A stretch of 64,000 nt of DNA from Motiliproteus sp965230735 (lineage in GTDB: Bacteria > Pseudomonadota > Gammaproteobacteria > Pseudomonadales > Balneatricaceae). Location of the stretch: the NCBI RefSeq assembly GCF_965230735.1, contig NZ_OZ246016.1, positions 2,542,001 to 2,606,000 of the forward strand. The letters run 5' to 3'. The notes beneath the pieces were generated by a model. It did no database searches, was not told the DNA's origin, and saw nothing but the letters and a program-made list of their open reading frames with translations. Every line of letters starts with the position of its first letter. Position 1 is the first letter of the stretch. A program made the translations under genes and the position numbers. Positions 44,776-52,915 of the stretch are shown in pieces.

Positions 44776-45558
44776 ATGCGTGACCCTTACCAGAAGAATG
44801 AAACCGCTGCCTCCATCCAACCCCGATTGGCCGACGATAAGCCGCTGTTGATCGGTGTGATCGGTGCCATGGAGGAGGAGGTGACTTTCCTGCGTGATCA
44901 ACTCGAACAACGGGAAGACCTCAACCTGGCCGGTTATGAATTTCACCGTGGCGTGCTGGCGGGGCAGCAGGTGGTGCTGCTGAAGTCCGGCATCGGCAAG
45001 GTCAACGCTGCGATCGGAACCACGATCATGCTGGAGCGCTATGCGCCTGACTGCATCATCAATACCGGGTCTGCCGGCGGCTTCGCGGCCGACTTGGAGA
45101 TCGGCGATGTGGTGATCTCCTCCGAAGTACGCCAGCATGATTTCGATCTGACGATTTTCGGTTATGAACACGGTCAGGTGCCCAATATGCCACCGGCCTG
45201 GTGCCCCGATCCGGTGCTGGTGAATATCGCTCAGAACAGCCTCGAGACCGTCCATAATGTACAGATTGCTCATGGACTGATTGCTACCGGTGATGCCTTT
45301 ATGGCCGATCCGGCCAAAGTCGATGAGGCGCGACAGAAGTTCCCGCAGATGCTAGCAGTGGAGATGGAGGCGGGCGCGATCGCCCAGACCTGCTATCGTT
45401 TCGAGGTGCCTTTTATCATCATTCGTGCCTTGTCGGACATCGCCGGGAAAGAGTCAGGCATCTCGTTCGATCAATTCCTGGAGCAGGCTGGGGTACATTC
45501 CGCCCATATGGTTATTGAAATGGCCCGCGAGTTGGGCGAACTTCACCAGCAACACTAA
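44776..45558 (+). CDS. mtnN: 5'-methylthioadenosine/S-adenosylhomocysteine nucleosidase
   Basis: MtnN cleaves methylthioadenosine and S-adenosylhomocysteine, recycling methionine and affecting AI-2 production. From ATG 44776 the protein is 260 residues, about 28 longer than E. coli MtnN (232). The extra residues are an N-terminal tail before IGVIGAMEEEVTFLRDQL. Family motifs are TGSAGGFAADLEIGDVVISSEVRQHDFDLT, ATGDAFMADP and VEMEAGAIAQTCYRFEVPF with the catalytic Glu and Asp (IRALSDIAGKES). The aminotransferase gene follows 18 bases later. Confidence 0.93.
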   Translation: MRDPYQKNETAASIQPRLADDKPLLIGVIGAMEEEVTFLRDQLEQREDLNLAGYEFHRGVLAGQQVVLLKSGIGKVNAAIGTTIMLERYAPDCIINTGSAGGFAADLEIGDVVISSEVRQHDFDLTIFGYEHGQVPNMPPAWCPDPVLVNIAQNSLETVHNVQIAHGLIATGDAFMADPAKVDEARQKFPQMLAVEMEAGAIAQTCYRFEVPFIIIRALSDIAGKESGISFDQFLEQAGVHSAHMVIEMARELGELHQQH

Positions 45559-45576
45559 TTCAGCAAGAGATACATT

Positions 45577-46752
45577 ATGATCAGCTCTTTCCACCCGCCC
45601 GAGCGCACCCTGATGGGCCCTGGTCCGTCCGATGTCAGTCCTCGCGTTTTGGCTGCGCTGGCCCGTCCGACCATCGGCCACCTGGATCCGGAATTTATCC
45701 GGATGATGGATGAGATCAAACAGCTGCTGCAGTACGCCTTCAACACCCAGAACGAACTGACCATGCCGGTCTCCGCGCCGGGCTCCGCCGGTATGGAGGC
45801 CTGCTTCGTCAATTTGGTCGAGCCCGGTGACAAGGTGATCGTGTGCCAGAACGGCGTGTTCGGCGGCCGTATGGCCGAGAACGTGCGCCGCTTTGGCGGT
45901 GAAGTGATCCTGGTTGAAGACGAGTGGGGCAAGCCGGTCGATCAGAACAAGGTCGAGTCCGCCTTCAAAGCCAATAACGGCGTTAAAGCGCTGGCGTTTG
46001 TTCATGCCGAGACCTCAACCGGGGTCCGTTCGGATGCGGCGGCCCTGGCCAAGCTGGCCCAGGATAACGGTGCGCTGACCATCATGGATGCAGTCACCAG
46101 CCTGGGTGGGATCGAAGTGGATCTTGATGGTTGGGGAATCGATGCGGTCTATTCCGGTACCCAGAAGTGCCTGTCAGCCCCTCCGGGAATTTCACCGGTC
46201 AGTTTTAGCGAGCGGGCGGTTGCTCAGGTACGGGAGCGCCAGAGCACGGTGCCGAGCTGGTTCCTGGATAAGAACCTGGTAATGGGCTACTGGGGGCAGG
46301 GTGCCAAGCGGGCTTACCACCACACCGCGCCGGTGAATGCCTTGTATGCGCTGCATGAAAGCCTGTTGATGCTGCGGCAGGAAGGGTTGGAAAATGCCTG
46401 GGCACGCCATGAACGCTTCCATCAGGCCCTGAAAGCGGGCCTTGAGGCGATGGGCTTGTCGCTACTGGTTGATGAGGCCTATCGTCTGCCGCAACTCAAT
46501 ACCGTGACCATTCCCGACGGTGTCGACGAGGCACGTGTTCGCAGCCGACTGTTGAACCAATACAGTCTGGAGATCGGTGCCGGTCTGGGGGCGCTGGCCG
46601 GCAAGGTCTGGCGGATCGGTCTGATGGGGCACGGCTGCAATTCACGCAATGTATTGCTGTGTCTGGGTGCACTGGAGAGTGCGCTGATCGCCGAAGGCGT
46701 CAAACTGGAGCCGGGAGCGGCGACTGCTGCCGCTGCTGCGCAAATCGGCTGA
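45577..46752 (+). CDS. Alanine/serine--glyoxylate aminotransferase (class V)
   Basis: This PLP enzyme probably transfers an amino group from alanine or serine to glyoxylate, giving glycine plus pyruvate or hydroxypyruvate. The 391-residue protein has TLMGPGPSDVSPRVLAALARPTIGHLDPEF near the start, SAPGSAGMEACFVNL, the PLP-Asp in MDAVTSLGGIEVDLDGWGID and the Schiff-base K197 in YSGTQKCLSAPPGISPVSF. The amino donor cannot be told by eye. It is encoded between mtnN and a hydroxyacid reductase, a context that fits glyoxylate disposal. Confidence 0.9.
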   Translation: MISSFHPPERTLMGPGPSDVSPRVLAALARPTIGHLDPEFIRMMDEIKQLLQYAFNTQNELTMPVSAPGSAGMEACFVNLVEPGDKVIVCQNGVFGGRMAENVRRFGGEVILVEDEWGKPVDQNKVESAFKANNGVKALAFVHAETSTGVRSDAAALAKLAQDNGALTIMDAVTSLGGIEVDLDGWGIDAVYSGTQKCLSAPPGISPVSFSERAVAQVRERQSTVPSWFLDKNLVMGYWGQGAKRAYHHTAPVNALYALHESLLMLRQEGLENAWARHERFHQALKAGLEAMGLSLLVDEAYRLPQLNTVTIPDGVDEARVRSRLLNQYSLEIGAGLGALAGKVWRIGLMGHGCNSRNVLLCLGALESALIAEGVKLEPGAATAAAAAQIG

Positions 46753-46810
46753 GGCCGAACTCGGATCAAGAATAACAATCGGCCGGACCGATCAAATAAA
46801 GAGAATCATT

Positions 46811-47683
46811 ATGGCAAAACAAAAAGTCGCTTTTTTGGGCTTGGGTGTGATGGGGTACCCGATGGCGGGGCATCTGGCCAGCGCCGGCTATGAGGTCTGC
46901 GTCTATAACCGAACGACCGCCAAGGCCGAAGCCTGGGTCGCGCAGCACGGGGGTGCGATGGCAGACACCCCGGCGGCAGCGGTCAAGGATGCCGAGCTGG
47001 TGTTTGCCTGTGTCGGCAATGATGATGATATACGCCAGATCTGTATCGGTGAGCAGGGCGCGTTTGAGGGGATGGCCAGCGGCGCCCTGTTTGTTGACCA
47101 CACCACCGCTTCGGCTGAAGTCGCCCGTGAGCTGTATCAGGTCGCCAAAGACAAGGGCCTGGGCTTTCTGGATGCGCCGGTGTCCGGTGGTCAGGCCGGT
47201 GCCGAAAACGGCGTTTTGACGGTGATGGTTGGTGGGGATTCTGATGTCTACGCCCGTGCCGAGAAGGCCATCGACAGCTTTGCCCGTGCGTGTCGCTTGA
47301 TGGGTGAGTCGGGCGCTGGTCAGTTGACCAAGATGGTTAACCAGATCTGCATCGCCGGGCTGGTGCAGGGCCTGGCCGAGGGAATCCATTTCGCCAAGCG
47401 TGCCGGATTGGATGCCGCCGCGGTGGTGGATGTGATCTCCAAGGGGGCGGCGCAATCCTGGCAGATGGAAAATCGTTACCAGACCATGATCGACGATGAG
47501 TTCGACTTCGGTTTTGCGGTTGACTGGATGCGTAAGGATCTCGGGATTGTGCTGGATGAGGCCCGCAATAACGGTGCGCAGCTGCCGGTGACGGCTCTGG
47601 TCGACCAGTTCTATGCCGATGTGCAGGAGCTCGGAGGCGGCCGCTGGGACACCTCAAGCCTGATCAAACGCCTCAAACACTGA
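46811..47683 (+). CDS. NAD(P)-dependent 3-hydroxyisobutyrate dehydrogenase-family reductase
   Basis: The 290-residue protein belongs to the same family as the product of 40466-41383 but is not a recent copy. The Rossmann motif is FLGLGVMGYPMAGHLASAGY, the substrate loop FLDAPVSGGQAGAENGVLTVMVGG and the catalytic Lys is in GAGQLTKMVNQICIAG. The helix SWQMENRYQTMIDDEFDFGFAVDWMRKDL is typical of glyoxylate/succinic-semialdehyde or tartronate-semialdehyde reductases. Next to the glyoxylate aminotransferase gene it may remove hydroxypyruvate- or glyoxylate-derived products. Its end overlaps the convergent DUF1853 gene by 30 bases. Confidence 0.87.
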   Translation: MAKQKVAFLGLGVMGYPMAGHLASAGYEVCVYNRTTAKAEAWVAQHGGAMADTPAAAVKDAELVFACVGNDDDIRQICIGEQGAFEGMASGALFVDHTTASAEVARELYQVAKDKGLGFLDAPVSGGQAGAENGVLTVMVGGDSDVYARAEKAIDSFARACRLMGESGAGQLTKMVNQICIAGLVQGLAEGIHFAKRAGLDAAAVVDVISKGAAQSWQMENRYQTMIDDEFDFGFAVDWMRKDLGIVLDEARNNGAQLPVTALVDQFYADVQELGGGRWDTSSLIKRLKH

Positions 47684-48658
47684 GTCAAGCCAGGGGTCGG
47701 GGACCAGAACGCCCCGATCCCGCTCCCTCCAGCCCGTCTTGCCCTGTTGTAGGCGGGCACACATCAGTGGCTGTTCGGCCGTTTCAAGCTGATTTTCGAA
47801 GGTTATATGGTCGCTCTGCTGGGAGAGTCGCTGGGCTTCATCGGCATGGAGAAGGGCCATCCATTGTCGGCGTTGCAGCGGCACCAGACAGGTTCTTTCT
47901 TTATCGTCGATCAGCGCTCGCCAACCGGATATCGGTTGCCACCAGCCGCGTAGGTGATGTCGGTTGATTCCGTTCGGCGCTCGCAACCGTGGTTTGTTGC
48001 CCGGTTCCGGCGCAAATTCCCGCAGCGGGTAAAATAGCCGACCCTTGATTAGCCCGATCTTCCGACCGACCTGGCTTCCCATCGCCCGAAGCTGTTGCCG
48101 GGCTGCCGGGAGTTGGCTGAGATTCAGCTGTTGATGGACCAGCTTGTTGTATTTCTGCTGCAGTACGTCATTGCGATTCAGTCCAAGCCAGTGCCGACGG
48201 CCGTGTCGGTCGTCGATGCCCAGGTAAAATTTCAGGCTCAACTCCAGATGTAACAGCGCGGCTTGGCCGTAACCGCGCAGCAGGAAGTCGTACTCGCCGT
48301 AAGTGTGGCCTTGAGCCCTCACCGGCAGACCGTAATGGCACTCTTGCAGGCGATGAAAGTCGCGCAAAAAGAAATCGATCAGGGTCTCGAAATAGACTCC
48401 TAGTCGGTGGCTACGCTGCTGGGACAGGGCTTGCTCCAGGGGGGCGGGGTGTTGTTGCAGGCGCCACAGCCAAGCGTCGAGCTCTGCGGCTGCGGGCATC
48501 AGCTGCAACGGTGTATGGCCGGGCTGAAACAGTGTCGGAGAGGACAACGCCCAGGCCAAATCCCGGACGCCGGGATGGCTGAGTCGGGTTATCGGTGTGG
48601 TTCGTTGCCGTGCACTGGTGCAGAACAACGATGGCCCCTGATCATCCGAGGCAGCCAT
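47654..48658 (-). CDS. DUF1853 family protein
   Basis: The 334-residue protein matches DUF1853, an uncharacterised proteobacterial family with a nuclease-like core. Blocks seen are VRDLAWALSSPTLF, RLGVYFETLIDFFLRDF, GEYDFLLRGYGQAALLHLELSLKFYLGIDD and WLGLNRNDVLQQKYNKLVHQQL. The E-x-x-E/D and LELSLKFYL segments resemble PD-(D/E)XK motifs, but this is inference. It follows the double-receiver gene by 12 bases and may be cotranscribed. Confidence 0.85.
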   Translation of the reverse strand: MAASDDQGPSLFCTSARQRTTPITRLSHPGVRDLAWALSSPTLFQPGHTPLQLMPAAAELDAWLWRLQQHPAPLEQALSQQRSHRLGVYFETLIDFFLRDFHRLQECHYGLPVRAQGHTYGEYDFLLRGYGQAALLHLELSLKFYLGIDDRHGRRHWLGLNRNDVLQQKYNKLVHQQLNLSQLPAARQQLRAMGSQVGRKIGLIKGRLFYPLREFAPEPGNKPRLRAPNGINRHHLRGWWQPISGWRALIDDKERTCLVPLQRRQWMALLHADEAQRLSQQSDHITFENQLETAEQPLMCARLQQGKTGWRERDRGVLVPDPWLDSVFEAFDQA

Positions 48659-48670
48659 GGTGATTCGCGG

Positions 48671-49471
48671 TTAGCCGTCGGCCAGCAGGTTTTTGATCAT
48701 CGCTTTGACCTGCCCGGTATCGAAGGGTTTGTTGCAGACCGCATTGACGCCGGACTGGCGTACCCCGGTCAGGCGGGTCTCGTTCTGTTCCGAGGTGACC
48801 AGCAGGATCGGCACATAGGGCTGATTGGACTCGTTGCGGACATACTGGGTCAGCTGCTCGCCATCCATTTCCGGCATATTGAAGTCGGTAAATATCAGGT
48901 CGAAGGATTGTTGATCCAGCAGGTCGATCGCTTCTTGGCCGTTGTGGGCGCGAACCACGTTGCCGACACCGATGTTCTCCAGGGCTCGGCTGATGTGCTT
49001 GAGCGAGAACTCGCTGTCGTCGACCACCAGAATGCTCAACTGGTCGGCTTCGTAGTCTTCCAGTTCCAGCTCGGTCGGATCGACGAATTCAAGTGTGGCC
49101 TGAAGTGCTTTGTTCAAGTCGTTGACTTTGAAGGGTTTTGGTAGAATTGCGACAGAGCCAGCTTGGCGGATCGGGTCCAGAATATCCATCCGCTGCTCAC
49201 TGGAGATCAGCATGTAGGGGATGCCCTCCAGAGCGGTGTCGGTGCGCATCTGGCTGACCAGTTCGATACCGCTTCCGTCCGGAAGGTACATGGCGCTGAT
49301 GACCAGGTCGGGCGTGTAGCGGCCCATAAACTCCAGCGCCTGCTGGATAGTGTCGGCCGTATCCAGTTGCCGACAGCCCAGCTCTTTCAACTCCGATAAA
49401 ATAATCTTCTGCTGAAAATGGGAGGGTTCCACAACGAGGATCGCAAGCTCATCCGTACTGATCATTGCCAT
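48671..49471 (-). CDS. Response regulator with two receiver domains; first receiver lacks the phospho-acceptor
   Basis: The 266-residue protein is two CheY-like domains with no output domain. REC2 (about 146-264) is complete: D151/D152 (VVDDSEFS), phospho-acceptor D196 (LIFTDFNMPEMDG) and K248 (VCNKPF). REC1 (about 9-128) has E15-P16 where the acidic pair belongs and A60 where the acceptor Asp belongs (LVISAMYLPDGSG), but keeps K112 (LPKPF). REC1 is therefore probably a pseudo-receiver. It has no kinase neighbour. It could act as a phosphate sink or protein-interaction adaptor in chemotaxis or motility. Confidence 0.9.
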   Translation of the reverse strand: MAMISTDELAILVVEPSHFQQKIILSELKELGCRQLDTADTIQQALEFMGRYTPDLVISAMYLPDGSGIELVSQMRTDTALEGIPYMLISSEQRMDILDPIRQAGSVAILPKPFKVNDLNKALQATLEFVDPTELELEDYEADQLSILVVDDSEFSLKHISRALENIGVGNVVRAHNGQEAIDLLDQQSFDLIFTDFNMPEMDGEQLTQYVRNESNQPYVPILLVTSEQNETRLTGVRQSGVNAVCNKPFDTGQVKAMIKNLLADG

Positions 49472-49742
49472 CGGTAACCACCTGAAATTCTATGCTTTTA
49501 CTTAGATACCACTGCGAAGCAGAAAGTAATGATGGACGCTTGTGATAAGATGTTCAATCGCTTGCGGCCCGTCTCTGTGCTATCCAAGGTGACGTTGCCG
49601 AACAGTACCAACGCAAACGTCTCAGCTAATAGTAGGCCAGCCGGGCGATTACATCTTGATAAAGCCCGCTTCGTTAAGGCTGGAGCTTAAGCTGTCGCTT
49701 CGGCAGCGTGCAAGTTGATAACGCCGTTAACTGATCGATGTC

Positions 49743-51578
49743 ATGAACCCAACGACTTCTCCTTTCGACAGCCGCCAATTTCTCAGTCATGCGACCCAAC
49801 GCCCCGGTGTTTACCAAATGTACGATGCCGATGGCGCAATCCTGTATGTCGGCAAGGCCAAGAATCTGAAGAAACGCCTGTCGAGCTATTTCCGCAGTAG
49901 CGGATTGGCGGTTAAAACCCAGGCCTTGGTTCAGCGTATTGCCTCGATCGAGCTAACCGTTACCGGTAGTGAGACCGAGGCGCTGCTGCTGGAACAAAAC
50001 CTGATCAAGAAGCAGCGACCTCCCTACAATATCCTGCTTCGTGACGATAAGTCCTACCCCTATATCTTTATCTCCAACACCCACGATTATCCGGCAATTC
50101 AGTTTCAGCGCGGGCGTAAGCGGAAACAGGGGCGTTACTTCGGTCCGTTTCCGAGCGGTGGGGCGGTGCGGGAGAGTCTCAATCTGTTGCAGAAGATCTT
50201 TCGCATCCGCCAGTGTGAAGAGTCGTTCTTCAAGAATCGTTCGCGGCCCTGTCTGCAACACCAGATCAATCGTTGCAGCGCGCCCTGTGTCGAGCTGATC
50301 ACATCCGAGCGTTACGCCGAGGATATCCGTCACGCGATGATGTTCCTGGAGGGGAAGAACCGTACCATCAATAAAGAGCTGGCTGAGCAGATGGAACAGG
50401 CCGCCACCGCGCTCGAGTTTGAGCGGGCAGCGATGCTGCGGGATCAGATTATCAGCCTGCAGCAGGTTCAGGAGCAGCAGCGGATCAGCGGCGAAGGCGG
50501 TGATGCCGATGTGTTGGCCTGCTGCATCAAGGCGGGCTATGCCAGTATCCAGCAACTGTTTATCAAGGGTGGCCGGGTGGTCGGCAGCAAGAGCCACTAC
50601 CCGAAGCTACGGCTGGAAACCGAACCCGAAGAGCTGTTAACCAGCTTTATCGGTCAGTACTACCTCGGCACCGATGAGCGCGCCGTACCGCCGTTGCTGA
50701 TCCTCAGTCACCCGCTGGATGATCAGGAGGTGCTTGAAACGGCGCTGTCCGAAAAAGCCGATAGCAAAATCTGCTTGAACCACAGCGTCCGTGGTCAGCG
50801 TAAAGGCTGGCTGGATCTGGCTCGGGTCAACGCCAAGCAGCAGCTGGACAGTTATATCTCTAGCCGTCAGGACATCTACAAGCGCCTGATCGAACTGCAG
50901 GAGTTGCTGGAGCTGGAGTCACCACCGGCGCGGATGGAGTGTTTCGATATCAGTCATACCTTCGGTGAGGCGACAGTCGCATCCTGTGTGGTCTTTGATC
51001 AGCAGGGCCCCCGCAAGAGTGATTATCGGCGCTTCAATATTGAAAGCACCTCCGACGGCGACGATTATCGCGCCATGCATGAAGCGCTGACCCGTCGCTA
51101 TCAGAAACTCAAGAGCAGCGGCGCTTTGCTGCCCGAGTTGCTGGTGATCGACGGCGGTAAAGGGCAGGTCAATCAGGCCCTGGCGGTGCTGGAGGAGCTG
51201 CAGATTACCGAGATCGAGGTGATCGGCATCGCCAAAGGCGTTACCCGCAAGGCCGGGTTTGAGACATTGATCACCCAGCGGGGCGAGCGTGAGCGTTCGC
51301 TCGATTCGAGCAGTGGGGCGTTGCACCTGTTGCAGCATATTCGCGATGAGGCCCACCGTTTTGCGATTACCGGTCATCGGGCTCGGCGTGGCAAGGCGAG
51401 GGGACGATCGATCCTGGAAGAGCTGCCGGGTATCGGCCCTAAGCGGCGACAGGCACTGCTCAAACACTTTGGTGGATTGCAGGAAATCGAGCGTGCCAGT
51501 GTTGAAGAAATTGCAAAAGTCTCTACCATTAGCCGCTCAATGGCTGAAGAGATCTATAGCCACTTACATCAGCAATAG
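49743..51578 (+). CDS. uvrC: Excinuclease ABC subunit C
   Basis: UvrC makes both incisions in nucleotide-excision repair. The 611-residue protein has the GIY-YIG 3'-nuclease at about 15-95 (RPGVYQMYDADGAILYVGKAKNLKKRL) and a UVR motif at about 200-240 that binds UvrB. The RNase H-like 5'-nuclease has the acidic residues in ECFDISHTFGEATVASCVVF and LLVIDGGKGQVNQALAVLEEL. Two helix-hairpin-helix motifs follow at the C-terminus (LEELPGIGPKRRQALLKHFGGL). No gacA/uvrY gene precedes it, unlike in Pseudomonas and E. coli. pgsA follows. Confidence 0.97.
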   Translation: MNPTTSPFDSRQFLSHATQRPGVYQMYDADGAILYVGKAKNLKKRLSSYFRSSGLAVKTQALVQRIASIELTVTGSETEALLLEQNLIKKQRPPYNILLRDDKSYPYIFISNTHDYPAIQFQRGRKRKQGRYFGPFPSGGAVRESLNLLQKIFRIRQCEESFFKNRSRPCLQHQINRCSAPCVELITSERYAEDIRHAMMFLEGKNRTINKELAEQMEQAATALEFERAAMLRDQIISLQQVQEQQRISGEGGDADVLACCIKAGYASIQQLFIKGGRVVGSKSHYPKLRLETEPEELLTSFIGQYYLGTDERAVPPLLILSHPLDDQEVLETALSEKADSKICLNHSVRGQRKGWLDLARVNAKQQLDSYISSRQDIYKRLIELQELLELESPPARMECFDISHTFGEATVASCVVFDQQGPRKSDYRRFNIESTSDGDDYRAMHEALTRRYQKLKSSGALLPELLVIDGGKGQVNQALAVLEELQITEIEVIGIAKGVTRKAGFETLITQRGERERSLDSSSGALHLLQHIRDEAHRFAITGHRARRGKARGRSILEELPGIGPKRRQALLKHFGGLQEIERASVEEIAKVSTISRSMAEEIYSHLHQQ

Positions 51579-51619
51579 TACGCCAACCGATATCGGTCGC
51601 CGAGGTGATCCAGGCTCCA

Positions 51620-52168
51620 ATGAACATCCCCAATATTCTCACCTCGCTGCGCATCCTGCTGATCCCTTGCCTCGTTATCGTTTACTACCTGCCGTACAAG
51701 TGGAGTTTCTTCGCGGCGGCCTCCATTTTCGCGTTGGCGGCTGTCACCGACTGGTTTGACGGCTACCTGGCCAGGAAGCTGGATCAATCCACTGCCTTTG
51801 GCGCCTTTTTAGATCCGGTAGCCGATAAGCTGATGGTGGCGGTTGCTCTGATCATGCTGGTCGAAACCTACGCCGATATCTACGTCACCTTGCCGGCAGC
51901 GATTATCGTCGGACGGGAAATCGTCATTTCTGCGCTGCGCGAGTGGATGGCCGAGTTGGGTAAGCGCGCCAGTGTTGCCGTGTCGATGATCGGCAAGATC
52001 AAAACCGCGCTGCAGATGCTGTCCATTTTCGTCCTGCTGCTGGCCGAACCCCATACGGAACTGGCCTATGTCGGTCTTGGGGCACTCTATGGCGCGGCTT
52101 TCCTGACGCTCTGGTCGATGTGGATTTACCTGCAAGCCTCCTGGGATGATCTGGTAAGAGATATCTAG
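51620..52168 (+). CDS. pgsA: CDP-diacylglycerol--glycerol-3-phosphate 3-phosphatidyltransferase
   Basis: PgsA makes phosphatidylglycerol-phosphate in the inner membrane. From ATG 51620 the protein is 182 residues with four or five hydrophobic segments. The CDP-alcohol transferase motif D-x2-DG-x2-AR-x8-G-x3-D-x3-D is complete (TDWFDGYLARKLDQSTAFG then FLDPVADKLM). A GTG 15 bases upstream is a less likely start. Between uvrC and tRNA-Gly it keeps the gammaproteobacterial order. Confidence 0.95.
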   Translation: MNIPNILTSLRILLIPCLVIVYYLPYKWSFFAAASIFALAAVTDWFDGYLARKLDQSTAFGAFLDPVADKLMVAVALIMLVETYADIYVTLPAAIIVGREIVISALREWMAELGKRASVAVSMIGKIKTALQMLSIFVLLLAEPHTELAYVGLGALYGAAFLTLWSMWIYLQASWDDLVRDI

Positions 52169-52312
52169 TCAGGCCAGGGTTTTGCGGCAACCGATGGCCT
52201 AAGAGGTCCGTTTCATCGTTGCTTTGGTTGTTTTGTGAACGAACATATCTGTCTGAATTTCGATCACTTTTTATAAATTCATCGAAGTCGCAAAAGAACG
52301 TCATAAAGCGTG

Positions 52313-52340
52313 TTGACATGCCCGAAGCGACCTCTATAAT
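52313..52340 (+). promoter_or_regulatory. Sigma-70 promoter of the tRNA operon
   Basis: TTGACA (52313-52318) and TATAAT (52335-52340) both match consensus exactly with a 16-base spacer. A GC-containing discriminator (ACGCACC) follows, as in stringently controlled stable-RNA promoters. tRNA-Gly begins 34 bases downstream. Confidence 0.92.
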
Positions 52341-52373
52341 ACGCACCACCTTGAGCGCTGGCTCAAGCGTCAA

Positions 52374-52449
52374 GCGGGAATAGCTCAGTTGGTAGAGCGC
52401 AACCTTGCCAAGGTTGAGGTCGCCGGTTCGAACCCGGTTTCCCGCTCCA
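52374..52449 (+). tRNA. tRNA-Gly (anticodon GCC)
   Basis: The 76-base cloverleaf has an acceptor stem GCGGGAA/TTCCCGC, D loop AGTTGGTAGAGC, an anticodon loop around GCC (CTTGCCAAG), the T loop GGTTCGAACC and an encoded CCA. It corresponds to glyW in the E. coli order uvrC-pgsA-glyW-cysT-leuZ. Confidence 0.97.
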
Positions 52450-52470
52450 ATTAGCGCTCCTTGTGCTAAA

Positions 52471-52544
52471 GGCTCGGTGGCAGAGTGGTTATGCAGCGGA
52501 CTGCAACTCCGTGTACGCCGGTTCGATTCCGACCCGAGCCTCCA
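52471..52544 (+). tRNA. tRNA-Cys (anticodon GCA)
   Basis: The 74-base cloverleaf has acceptor GGCTCGG/CCGAGCC, anticodon loop ACTGCAACT with GCA, T loop GGTTCGATTCC and an encoded CCA. It lies 21 bases after tRNA-Gly and is cotranscribed with it. Confidence 0.97.
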
Positions 52545-52581
52545 TTATCTCAAGGAATAAGCGCTCTTTTTAATTGAAAGC

Positions 52582-52667
52582 GCCCGGGTGGCGAAATTGG
52601 TATACGCAACGGATTTAAAATCCGTCGGTCTTAGACCATGCCGGTTCAAGTCCGGCTCCGGGCACCA
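52582..52667 (+). tRNA. tRNA-Leu (anticodon TAA)
   Basis: The 86-base tRNA has a long variable arm (TCGGTCTTAGACCATG region), acceptor GCCCGGG/TCCGGGC with one G-U pair, anticodon loop TTTAAAA with TAA, T loop GGTTCAAGTCC and an encoded CCA. It is last of the three-tRNA operon. Its 3' end is a typical place for integrated elements, and accessory genes begin beyond it. Confidence 0.97.
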
Positions 52668-52915
52668 ATAGCCTCCCTTCCTACCTCGAATATCTTATTT
52701 CGCCCAATCTCGCAAACTAAGTGCTGTTAGCGTATATCCCTGCTCGAACCCTGAATTTGCACTGGCGAAATAATCCCGTATCTTGCATCCATCTGTAACA
52801 AATCAACCGTCGATTGATCAGCTTCATTTTACTACTCAAAGGCTATATATTAGGCATTTCTAATTTGTATATATGGCAGAGCCTTAGGCAATCTGTTGGC
52901 TGATCTGAGAGGACT

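Noticed and set aside
49472..49742. LexA box or regulatory RNA upstream of uvrC
   Set aside because: No CTG-N10-CAG type palindrome and no convincing structured RNA was seen in this gap.
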